DNA of 64,000 nucleotides from Coffea arabica (taxonomy: Eukaryota > Streptophyta > Magnoliopsida > Gentianales > Rubiaceae). The translations under genes and the position numbers were made by a program. Shown here one piece after another: positions 27,654 through 38,132 of this stretch. The notes below the pieces were generated by a model. The model was not told the DNA's origin. It saw nothing but the letters and a program-made list of their open reading frames with translations, and did no database searches. Positions within the stretch are counted from its first letter, which is position 1, and every line of letters starts with the position of its first letter. The stretch spans positions 17,130,001-17,194,000 of the forward strand of contig NC_092312.1 in assembly GCF_036785885.1 (NCBI RefSeq), written 5' to 3'.

Positions 27654-30600
27654 CTACATCCTATAATCAGCTTGTAGGAAGCTCTCGTACGGAGTTCCCT
27701 TCAGTGCCTTTTCAACGTCTACCCAATTCTCAACCTGGGAAGACAAGGATCCTCTGTGTATTTTTATCTGACGACTGTTGAGCTCCATTTTTGGAACCCT
27801 CAGAAAGTCTTGAACGTCCATCAGTTTCTGGAAAAGAAGTACAAGAAGTAGCTTCAGTTTACAAGAGAACAAAATGAAACGCCAAAGTTTTTTGTATTCT
27901 CAGTGAAAGTGAATGAAAAGAAAGTGATACATGGGATGATGTCTTACAGTTCGGTTTTTGATTATGTCCTCATAATAGAGGACGATATGTCTAGTGCTCT
28001 TGAAGTATTCTAAAGCTTTAGTAACCATCTCTTCTACTTGCCTCAGGTTCAGTATCAGCAATGTTGCATTGATTGTGGGCTTGTATCTTGCAAGTATCTC
28101 AGCCTGCAACAGTTGTTCAGGTTTCAGGAACAACTATTATTGGTCAATAACATTTTATGTTCATTTGCATGTCTCTCTATGTTTGTTTCATTGTCTCACA
28201 GAGAGAGAGAGAGAGAGAGAGAGACCTCCTGGTGAGAATGCACATGCGATTTGTGTGTTCCATTCAGTAGCTTGGCATTTTGATCATAAGAATTTGCAAG
28301 TATAGAGATCATCCTGCGCAAAAGATTTCTTCTAAAGAGAAAAATTATGGAAACTCCTTTATCGTTGAAGTATTGTCTTATTTCTTCATGATTCTGCATT
28401 AGACCCTGCAATAAACCCAACAAAGATCAGTGCACTTCCCACCTATTATGAATGAAAAGTGAATTTCTCATTTTTCTTAACCTAAAGAAAGTCAATTCCT
28501 CTACTTGCCTTTCTTTAGGTGTAAAGTCACAGCATTATTTATAAGCAGACATACGATGTACTGATATTTCCTTTTCATCAGAGTTTACTTCCTTTCGTCA
28601 GGTGGATATTTTGGTAGCCAAAGCTATGTTGCATTTAGAATCATAACTTAATATATGACTGCCTGAATTCGCTGAAGTATGCAAAAACTAAGGCATGCAG
28701 TTTTGAACAATAAATTTCAGAAGCCACATTTGATGTTCTTTAGCAAACACATGGCAGAGAAAGCAAGTATTTACGCAGCTGTTAACTCTTGGCAACACAT
28801 AATAACTTCACACACACCAGTAGGAGGAGCAAATTGTATGCATAACCTAGTATTGTTATGCTCATTCCCCCCCCCCCCCCAACCACTCTTTGGCTTTTGG
28901 ATTCCAGGAGATGTTTGAATAAAGCCTACAAACCAAATTGTCAGTTCCTTTCACAACCAGTTGCCACAGATGCTGCCTATTTGAGAATCTAGTCATGGGA
29001 TATCTTATGATCTAACCATTAGACACTAGCTTAATTAAGTACATTTTACAGCCTGATTAACTTGAGGTTTTGAAGCAGTAATAAATTCCACAAATGAGAT
29101 GCACATCATATATGAAGTTAAAGAGTCAAAAGTAAAGTCAGAAGAAAAGTACTCCAACACACAAAACATCTGACACGCTGTAAGTTGATCCCACCCATCT
29201 ACAACTCAAGATGTTTACACCTTGGCATGTCCATAGCCCCAATACAATACATGCAGTTTCAAATCATGTGTGGACCAGTTAAATCTATTACTAATGGAGA
29301 TAGAAAGAGAACTGGCAGCTCTTGCTTAACCCCGCTGCAAGGGTTAAAGTTTGGTGATCCTTTGACAAGAGTGGTTCGCTTGTCACACGAATGGTTTAAA
29401 GTTAACTTCTGAATAACCTTTTGTTTTTGGTGGGTGGGAGGGGGGGGTGGGGATGGGGGAGGGGGACAGTTTCTGTCTAATGCGGTACTGGTAATTAAGA
29501 TTTCACTACCCTATAGCAACAAAAAATTAAAAGACCAGAGGAACTCCAACACAATCAAAATAGTGTTCTCGTATCAAAAAGAAATTTTAGACAACACAAG
29601 CAACAGAGAGAACTTGAAATGTTCCAGGAACTCACCTGATTAAGCATCCACTTCAATCCAACAGCTGCAGTGCACTCATTCTTGGAAGCACTAGTGAAAA
29701 ATTCTAGATTGTAGAGTTTATCTAAAGTTTCAACTATTGTTGAAACATTAGCCCTCCGGGGTTTAACAGAAAAAATCTCCCCATTCGAACTTATGTTGAT
29801 ATGACTGTTTAATAATGTCTCAAACCATCCACTTCCTGATCTTTGTGTGGACAAAATTGCAAAATTTCGAACAGGATGGCATGCACATTCGGCCCTAATT
29901 ATCCAAAACAAGGCATTTTAGTTCATCAGCAATTAAAAGACCCTAGCAGAAATGTGCAAGTCAATGTCTCACCTGCGAAAAGTTTTAGGATTGGGGAAGT
30001 GCACAAAAGGTTTTTCTGAAGGCTCGACGTCAGGTGGCTCGCAGGGCCTCACCACTTCCACACTTAACAACCGCACAGTGGACCGGGAACTAATTTGCCT
30101 AAGACATATGGAACATATATATACTCCGCAAACCATTGAAAATATCAAGACCACCATTCTCAACAACAATGTAGACTTCTTCGGAGGCTTAAGGATCAAG
30201 CTATCCTGAAACGACGGATAAACTAAATGTCAATCGAAATGTCATCTTCTGGCCCGAATGGCTGATGAAGGAGCACAATCCAAGCTCCGAAGCTCCAGAT
30301 TTTCATCCTCCCCAGCCCCTCCCACCAATATAATCCGTAATATACATAATTAAGCAAAAGAAAAGGAAAATTCCAAGGATGGCCTGATTTTTCACAAAAA
30401 AATGAGCTACAAGAACAGAAATAAATTGATCGTTGGAATTTCAGTGAAGTAGGCAACAGTATCTTTATTTCCCATGAACTTCTTAATGCACGTTTAAATG
30501 ATTATTCCAACACAAATTAAACAAAATTGAAAAGAAATATTCAAACTAGGGTGAGGGTTTGCTCCTGTAGAATGCTTGGAGCAGAAAGCTCAAAGCCTGA

Positions 30601-30808
30601 GATGGATGGAGGCAACAACACGTATCCAAATATCCCAAGCATTCCATAACCCAGATGAAGGACAAACAATATATTCAAGAAACCTCAACGAAACGGGGGG
30701 AAAAGCGCCAATTTCTGCCAAAATAGCCCAGAACAAAATTTGTCGACAAAGATACACGAGACCCAGAAAAGAACGCACCTTGTTGAAGAAACAGAGATCG
30801 TCCGCCAT
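27654..30808 (-). CDS. Type II membrane sulfotransferase-like protein (P-loop/PAPS fold)
   Basis: Six exons predicting 343 aa: 30808-30779, 30205-29973, 29894-29636, 28405-28226, 28103-27948, 27827-27654, all in frame. A short cytosolic N-terminus is followed by one membrane span (about residues 24-46), then a lumenal domain with LSTQRSGSGWFETLL (residues 102-116), the P-loop-like PAPS-binding site. FLFRRNLLRRMIS near 194-206 matches the second PAPS-contact segment, and RHIVLYYEDI is a late conserved block. This is the plant family annotated as P-loop NTPase/sulfotransferase-domain proteins, probably Golgi-located. The acceptor is unknown. NGT, NVS and NRT sequons fit lumenal glycosylation. 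The ATG has a good context (AACATGGCGG) and exon 1 codes for only ten residues. Intron 4 begins directly with a CT microsatellite. Confidence 0.88.
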
Positions 30809-33780
30809 GTTTGGGGGGGAAGGGCCGGCGTTAGGCTGCTGGTAAAAGGAAGAAAAAAGTAAAGGGATTTTTGGTGTAGAGGTGCAGAGATTCAACAAGA
30901 CATCTTTACCCTTTTCTTTCTAGCTTTGTTCATTCTCCTATGACCAGTATATCTTCTCTTCCCCGCGTGCCCATGCAATGCATCAGCCCAAAATAATACT
31001 AGTGGTAAATATAAAGAGATTATTAATCAGTAGTATTTGGAAGCAAAAGTTAGTTTTGAGCTTTTGCTTTTTCTCGTGAAGAACAAATTGATGATCGGGG
31101 GGAAAAGATGCCCCGCTTCGACCGTTGTTCACGCTCCCCCTTTTTTCTTTTTCTTTTACTGTTCCATTCGTTGTTGTTTTTTTTTTTTCCAAAGATATGC
31201 CCTCAGAACAGATTTACAACTCCCGCTACATATTTCTGATTTCTCTCGCTGTCTCTGTTGTTTCCCTCGCAAAAACGAACAGTGAAACGCTATCACTGGA
31301 AGAATATTATGATCACTGATCCGTATCCAAATCACAAACAAGAACTTGTTGGAATTCAATCCAACTATGGTAGTACTACTTGAGTTAAGAAACCGGAAGG
31401 GACAAAGACGACAGCGTTTCCTACGAGCTTTGATTTTGTCAAAATGTGGAACGCTGTTAATCCATTCACCTTATCACCTGGATGCTGGATTCCTTTATTA
31501 GTAGTAGCATTTCAAAAGGGAGAAAAAAAAAAATCAGATAAGAACGGCAATGGATACCAGCTGGTGTTACGGGGTCTCACGTACCGCTCACCACCTGCCC
31601 GCTTGACCCGTGCTTCATTCATTACTTTTCGCCTATGTTTTAGAGATTTACTAGTATTAGCTAAGGGCACATTAATTGCCAAGATTAAAAAAGTAGTCAC
31701 ATATTTTATTAGGAGTAATGTTTTATTCATATGGAATCTTTTGAGTACCGTGTTTTACTTATGCATTTTTTTTTCTTTTTTTTAATCAATAGGAGACGTT
31801 CTAATTACAATCACTTTCAACATTCAATTCAATCCAACTCAACCTTTTGTGGAATTCATCATTTGTTAACTGGTCCTAGTGCGCGGGGACATAGGTAGAA
31901 AAAGATTACAAATAAAAAAATTGAGCTGACTTCTGATTCAGACTTTGTTTGTATCGTAGTTTTCTATAAAAAGAAAAAAAAATTTGTTTTTCGGGAATAT
32001 ATATTTTTATCTTATATACATTAAATGTTATAATACTTTTTTTTTACGAAAAAAAAAATCCTAAAAATAGCCATAATCCAAGCGGGACTGAGAATTGCGA
32101 GCGTCATAAAAAAGTAATGAAAATGAAGCTGAAAGTGGAAGAAATTTCTTTGATGTTTCGGCGTAGAGGACGAGTGGGACGAAAGTGGAGGAGACAGGTA
32201 GTAGAGTGGTGCGGTTGATTTGGTTAGCTAAAAAGGCGTTGAATTGAAAAAAGCGGGCATAAAGTAGGAGGAGCAGTAATCATTATCGATCATTGAGCTC
32301 AAGGAGCACTGGGTTGCTTAAAGCGGCAGGATTGGAATAAACAAAGGAGTAAATTTGAAGCATAAATAATTCCACGTGGTCTTTTACTTTGTTGTCGTAA
32401 TGTAATGATTTCACTCTCTCGGGTTCTCGACAAAATAACCAACCGTCTCCCATTTGCGACTCAGGACCAATATAGCACTCGATTATCATGGGATGCCTAT
32501 TAATTATGGGCTCAGCTGGCCTGCTAGCAGTAGTATTAAAATCCAAAGTCATTCATCAAGGATCGATGAAGAAGCAGCCGCGAACATAATATTATTATTA
32601 TAGAATAGCAGCTTGATTTGCGTCTTAATTAATAGTACTATTATTGGCTGAAAAATGTCGTTTATAAATGCCTTAGAAATGGAATACTTCATATAAACGT
32701 CAGTACTATTATAACCATGTACGATCCGATCATTGTTTCAACAATCGAAATTACTGAAAAGAAACAACAAAGTTAGATTAACACTCAGAGATAATCGAAG
32801 TCCTGGTGCGAAGTACAATCTAACGTGGAACTCACAAATCAATACCGTCCAACCAATTACGACCTTTAGATTTCAACTGGCAACAAGAGGCGCGTTAACG
32901 GTAAACCGGGTCTCGTTCTCTCTGAAAACTAGGCTGCTAAAAACCGAACGAGAGGGAAATAAGCTGCTAAAAGAAAGGGATAATTTCACAAACCTTCTCC
33001 CAGATTTTTTTACTATTTCGCCGGCCTCGTTTTATTTTTGCCTCTCTTAATATTAATTATCGTGTAACTTGGGTCTCTGAGCAAATTATGGGTCCAGGGA
33101 ACCTTACTACTGTCCGATACTTTTGGGCTTTAAGGGAGACAAGAGCCCCCCAACCCAAAAGAAAAGAAGAGATGAGCAGAGATGGGCTCATTTTAAGGCT
33201 AAAATTAGCTGGAAGGGAATAAACGAAGAAGTGAATTATGTAGAGCGGTGGAAGCTAACGTTCATGGATCCGCAATCAGTTCATTTACAATTTCATTGGC
33301 TCTTACCGCAAGTAGCAATTCAGCAAAATTGCATTCAATACCCTTATTATATTTAACCACTGACTTGTTAACCTATAAGATGCGATTGGCACACACAGGA
33401 TAACCTAACCCTCTTGCACTTGTAGAAGAAAAAGAAAAATAAATTAGATTAAAAAAAAAAAACAATGCAACAGTTGTCTAAATTAATAAGAGTATTTAAT
33501 CCTAAAACTCCAAAAAAAAATACCAACAAAATAGGAAAACAAAGATTAATCGATAATCAAAACATAAAATATTCAAACATTTGTTTTAATTTTCTCTATT
33601 TCTCGAAAACTATTAATTCATTTTCTATTAAGGATGACGAACTGCTTCACAACCAAACATTTAAGCTCTAAAAATTTAAAAATAAATGGATAGAGCGTGA
33701 AGTGGATAGAATTTATGAGAAAAGAAAAGAAATTTTGAAGAAAGATGAAAAAGATAGAGTTGTAGAATAATTGAAGAAGG
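30809..33780. other. Intergenic, no gene recognised
   Basis: Starts with the sulfotransferase-like gene's promoter side. A possible MITE scrap lies at 31942-32087 (ACTTTGTTTGTATCG ... ATAATCCAAGCGGGACT). An 89-codon minus frame at 32283-32552 is unrecognised. Otherwise I see nothing. Confidence 0.4.
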
Positions 33781-33918
33781 TTGTGTTTGGATTGCATTTT
33801 TCATGAAAAAATTACTATAGTAATTTAATGTATGTGAGGAAAAAAGCTAATAGGAAAATGTGATCACGGAAAATAATATATAATGTAATTTTGGACGAAA
33901 AACTGCAATCCAAACAAG
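33781..33918. mobile_element. MITE related to family A
   Basis: Ends TTGTGTTTGGATTGCA and TGCAATCCAAACAAGG are inverted repeats. The interior keeps AATGTATGTGAGGAAAAA, a relative of the family A core. About 138 bp. Confidence 0.65.
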
Positions 33919-33996
33919 GCTTAGTGGCAGCAAATGCAAGAAACGAAAAAATAAGTGGAAGATATGATTAAATATACAAAATTACAAGTTTTGAAA

Positions 33997-34000
<4 letters not shown>

Positions 34001-34027
<27 letters not shown>
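34001..34027. repeat. (AT)n microsatellite
   Basis: About thirteen AT/TA units in a row, likely length-variable. Confidence 0.9.
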
Positions 34028-34524
34028 ATGATTAAATAATTATGGTTTACATTTGGACACTGGTCATGTTAACCAATCTTACACATATACGTACACATAT
34101 AGGTTCAGGTGACCACAAATTTTGAAAAATTGAAAATCACATCTTACCATAGTTTTTCATATAGGTTCAGACAACCTAACCATGTTAAAGATTAGGGATT
34201 GATTACCCTATTTTTTTATTTAGATCAATTCAATTTTCTCGACTACCTCTTTTTTTTTTTTTTTTTTTTATCTTTTTGAACACCCAAATGAAAGCGTTGC
34301 ATGATTAGAAAAATAGCTCGATGGGACTGCCACCATGGTACAAACTCCAATTCTATTGCAAAGCCAACAGATGTGTTGATACGTTAGCAAAGACGGGATG
34401 CAAGCTGGACAGAAACTTTTTTGTTATCTTTTGACGCCTGTCCGCATGCAACTGGCTTGTGCTTTTGAGGAGACATGCGCGGTGTTTGTTTAGCCCGTGA
34501 TGTTCCCCTGGGACGTAAAAATTA

Positions 34525-34746
34525 GGGCCTTGTTTTTGGCAAGTTTTGTGATCAAGTTTATTTGTTACAAGTTTTTTAACAATTTTAACCATCGTAATTT
34601 CAAAAAAATTTCAAAATTTTTAAATTATATACTTCAAAATATTCAGAAATTTACACACTTTAAAAATTTTTTCTACAACTTCTACAATAAGTTACAGTAA
34701 ATTTTTAGACAAACCTCTAAAAAATTTCTTTGTCAAACGGGGACTC
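34525..34746. mobile_element. Tourist-like MITE, family B copy 2
   Basis: Ends GGGCCTTGTTTTTGGCAA and TTTGTCAAACGGGGACTC are inverted, and TTA is duplicated at 34522-34524 and 34747-34749, the TWA target expected for PIF/Harbinger elements. Internal words match the copy at 25.2 kb. Confidence 0.78.
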
Positions 34747-35242
34747 TTAACTTTCTTAATTTTGACATACTCCTGTTATAACAGAAAAAATAAGAATACA
34801 CTGATAATATATATATTATTACTGTTTGATTTATAATATATGTGTAAAATTTGTATACAGTGTTTGATTCATCTAATGCGATCACAACTGTAGGAAAGAT
34901 TAATTCAAAAAATAATAGTAATTATAGAACCATTGAAGCATGCTTCCACACTTCCAAGTCGCGATCATAGTACAAACCAGCAGAAGTGCAACGGCACTCT
35001 TAATTCTTAAACCGTATGGACAACGAGCGTGTATTGCACTTCATAGCATCTACCAGAACAGTAAACAAGTGTCTTGTACTGATTGATTGTTGGTTTATTA
35101 CGCAGACTTTGAAGCCTGTTCTTTTATTTGAGCTTTAGAATCTTGAATTTTTTTCCTTGAAGATTGAGAAAAATCAATTGCAGTTGGATACAAAGACATA
35201 ATTGAATCGGTTTAATTGCAATTTCTTGTGTTCCTGGCATCG

Positions 35243-36187
35243 ATGGATCTCTCAATCCAAATACCTGACGCTCCTGATGTACTTCACAGTTTCCTTCCTT
35301 TATTTCGCGTATTCAAAGATGGCCGTGTCGAAAGGTTCAGTCAAACTCCCTTCACCCCTCCGTCTGATTCGGAAGATCCGAACGCCGTCACCGGCGGTGT
35401 CCGATCAAAAGACATCGTCATCTCACCGGAAAACAAGGTAGGAGCACGGCTATTCCTTCCCAAAACAATCAAACCCGATGAGAGACGTCCCCTCCTCATC
35501 TACATCCACGGTGGTGCCTTCGCCATCGAATCGGCCTTCTCCATTCAATACCATAACTACGTTAGCTCCCTCGTAGCCGAGGCGAATATCATCGCCGTGT
35601 CCGTCGAATACAGGTTGGCTCCGGAGCACCCCGTGCCCGCGTGCTACGACGATTCCTGGGCAGTGATTAATTGGGTCACAGCTCATGCCAAAGATAGACA
35701 AGGCCCCGATTTATGGATTAATAATCACGCCGACTTCACCAAAGTCTTCTTCTCCGGCGACAGCGCTGGAGGTAACATTGCCCATAACATGGCAGTGAGA
35801 GCAGGCCAAGATGGGCTGGGCGACGGCGTAAAGCTCGAGGGAGTGATTTTGATGCATCCCTTTTTCGGTGATGGGAAGCCTAATAAACTTTGGGAGCTTA
35901 TCTGTTCAGACTTTAAGGGATGGGAGGATCCAAGGCTGAATCCGATGGCTCATCCGGGTTCGTTATCGAGCCTCGTTTGTGGCAAGATTCTGATTTGCAT
36001 ATCCGAGAAAGATATCATCAGGGAGAGTGGTCAGCTTTACTATGAGGCCTTGAAGAAAAACGGATGGAAAGGTGAGTTGGATTTGGTGGACATTGAAGAG
36101 GAGGGTCATGTTTTCCACCTCTTGAACCCAGATTGTCACCGCGCCGGAGTCTTGATGAGACGGGTGGTTTCATTTCTAAGAGGATAG
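35243..36187 (+). CDS. CXE-type carboxylesterase, copy 1 (alpha/beta-hydrolase)
   Basis: Intronless, 314 aa from the chosen ATG. An in-frame ATG 27 bp upstream adds only nine residues not shared with copy 2. The family order is complete: FRVFKDGRVERF, SKDIVISPE, YIHGGAF (HGG at 89-91, oxyanion hole), YRLAPEHP, WAVINWVTAHA, Ser174 in GDSAGGN, Asp257 in SEKDIIR and His289 in EEGHVFH. It should hydrolyse small esters in the cytosol. The same family also contains GID1 gibberellin receptors, 2-hydroxyisoflavanone dehydratase and cyclases of Catharanthus alkaloid synthesis, so the true reaction is open. Two features stand out: HGGGF is HGGAF, and the following GS is ES (AIESAFS). The best relative in the window is copy 2, in the same orientation 10 kb downstream, with identical length and catalytic spacing. 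Confidence 0.93.
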   Translation: MDLSIQIPDAPDVLHSFLPLFRVFKDGRVERFSQTPFTPPSDSEDPNAVTGGVRSKDIVISPENKVGARLFLPKTIKPDERRPLLIYIHGGAFAIESAFSIQYHNYVSSLVAEANIIAVSVEYRLAPEHPVPACYDDSWAVINWVTAHAKDRQGPDLWINNHADFTKVFFSGDSAGGNIAHNMAVRAGQDGLGDGVKLEGVILMHPFFGDGKPNKLWELICSDFKGWEDPRLNPMAHPGSLSSLVCGKILICISEKDIIRESGQLYYEALKKNGWKGELDLVDIEEEGHVFHLLNPDCHRAGVLMRRVVSFLRG

Positions 36188-37905
36188 GCAGCGGGTAAGC
36201 CTAAGCTCTCTCTCTCTCTCTTTCTAGTACTGGTAATTTGTTGAATAAGAGGGATTTTCGAGAATAATGAACTTTTGCAGTGATGGAATGTTGGAATCTA
36301 ATGCATCGACATTCAGATTTCAGACACCAATAGTAGCAATAGAAGAGATTGCAGGGAGCTAAACTTGAGTGGATAATCCATCAGCGGATTAAACTCCGTG
36401 ATAGATGGTATTGAGTTCGTAATCGTAGTTGATATTAAAGTGATGATTTACTTATGTATGTATTTTGTATCTTGTATTAATAACCGTTATCATGTTGTTT
36501 AAAGGCGCATCTCAATGAAACTGTTTGTTATTTCTAAATCCAACTTCCAAAATAAGCATTATTAGTTGGTTTTCAGGATCGCATTTACAAATTACTTTTG
36601 AGTAAAGACAAATTCTTTGACCAAAATTGTCGATATTTTACGTTAGCTAGTGGAGCCACGCTTATTCATGGTAGTACTGAAGTAAAAAAGTACGCATCTA
36701 TCCAGAGATTTACGACACAGATTCCGGCAGTGGTGGCGAATGACAGCGGCGGACGAGAAATTATTTTGGATGCCCTAGCAACCATCGAGCTTTAGAGTTG
36801 TTAAGTTACTGCTTCTTCTTTTGTTATAATATAAAGCTGAAGGGAGAGGAGAGATGTGGCTTGAGTTGGTGACGAGAGAGGAGAAGGAATGGATTGAGCG
36901 ACGATGGGTGAGGTGGTTTAGGGAGGAGTCGACGGTGAAGAGGTGAAGAAGAAGCAGGTCAACATTAATTTTTTAAATTGCACTTTGACCCTTTAAATTT
37001 TTGCAAAATTACAGTAGGCCGGAGAAAATAGATGGAAAGGGAAAAAAACAACTAACAATAAATGTTTTTGCAGTTGAATTTAACAAACAGATCAGGTATG
37101 ATGAGGAACTAAAATGTGATTTATCTAAAATTGAAATAAAAAAATGACTTGGGTTATTTTGGGTTTGTGCGATTGAGTGAACCGAAATCTACCCAACCCA
37201 AAAGTAACTCACTGAAAGTTTGGGCCACCTCTATTTGTTGCTGACCTGATAATGATTCTTTGATTAAATTTTCCTTCGGAGTACAAAAAAGACAGGATTT
37301 GTTTCATCAGAATCCCCAAAAAGAAAAAGGAAAAACTGTTGTTGTAAAATTAGTAGAAAATATATAATCTGACACAGTGAATGAGTTCAGGTTGTAATTC
37401 ATGTACGTGCAATTTGGAGTTGTTGTAAGCAGCGATGCTAAAATGACATCATACAACTGGACAAACGTATATAGTTTCAACCGAAATCGTTTGACTAAGT
37501 ATAATAATCGATCACTTGTACGTCCTGTTGGTAGCATGTAATAATAATAATGTTGCATCTAGAAGACTATTTTTATTCTTTAGTGACTTTGATTAAATTT
37601 AGATGACCGGATGGAATGGGTTGTGGAATTGTTGAACTAGATTGGTAGCAAGCACAAGCAACACACCGATTGTTATTGTCATTATCCTTTTATTTTTGCC
37701 CATTCGTCTTGCCATTCAGCGTTCAGATGATAGCAAAAGAAGCTGCTCTTAACTTAGGGCACGCTGGCTTTGCTGCAACAACTGCCGAGGCTCACTCTTT
37801 AAGAGGCTGATATGGGGCAAATTTATTACGCACGTCTCAGAAGTAAATGCAGCTTATCCTCTTTCCCGCCAACCAAAACCAAAAAGGGGGGGACAAAAAG
37901 AAGGC
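36188..37905. other. Intergenic, CXE1 3' region
   Basis: The first few hundred bp include a CT repeat at 36209-36222 and the probable 3' UTR. A 65-codon plus frame (36598-36795) is unrecognised and not supported as a gene. Confidence 0.4.
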
Positions 37906-38132
37906 TTGAAGTGTTTAGTTGGTACTTTTTTTTTTCAGCAAGTAGATGTCCTATAACCTAATCTAGCCTAATCTAGGGGGAAGAGTTAAGGGGAGATGGT
38001 CAACTAAGACCAGCCACATATTGTGGCAAATTTTGAGGGAGGCAAGAGTTGAACCCCTGACCTCCAGCATCACCAAAGAAGGTGATGACCACTGGACCAA
38101 ATGGCCAATGGTTTGAAGTTTAGTTGGTACTT
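37906..38132 (-). mobile_element. SINE with long target-site duplication
   Basis: Body about 37926-38111, minus orientation. The tRNA-derived head has an A box (TGGTCCAGTGG, 38089-38099) and a B box (GGTTCAACTC, 38046-38055). The body follows and ends in a poly(A) tail (T-run 37926-37935 on plus). It is flanked by matching sequence of about 20 bp: TTGAAGTGTTTAGTTGGTAC at 37906-37925 and TTGAAGTTTAGTTGGTAC at 38112-38129, differing by a 2-bp indel. This is the signature of LINE-assisted retroposition. Confidence 0.8.
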
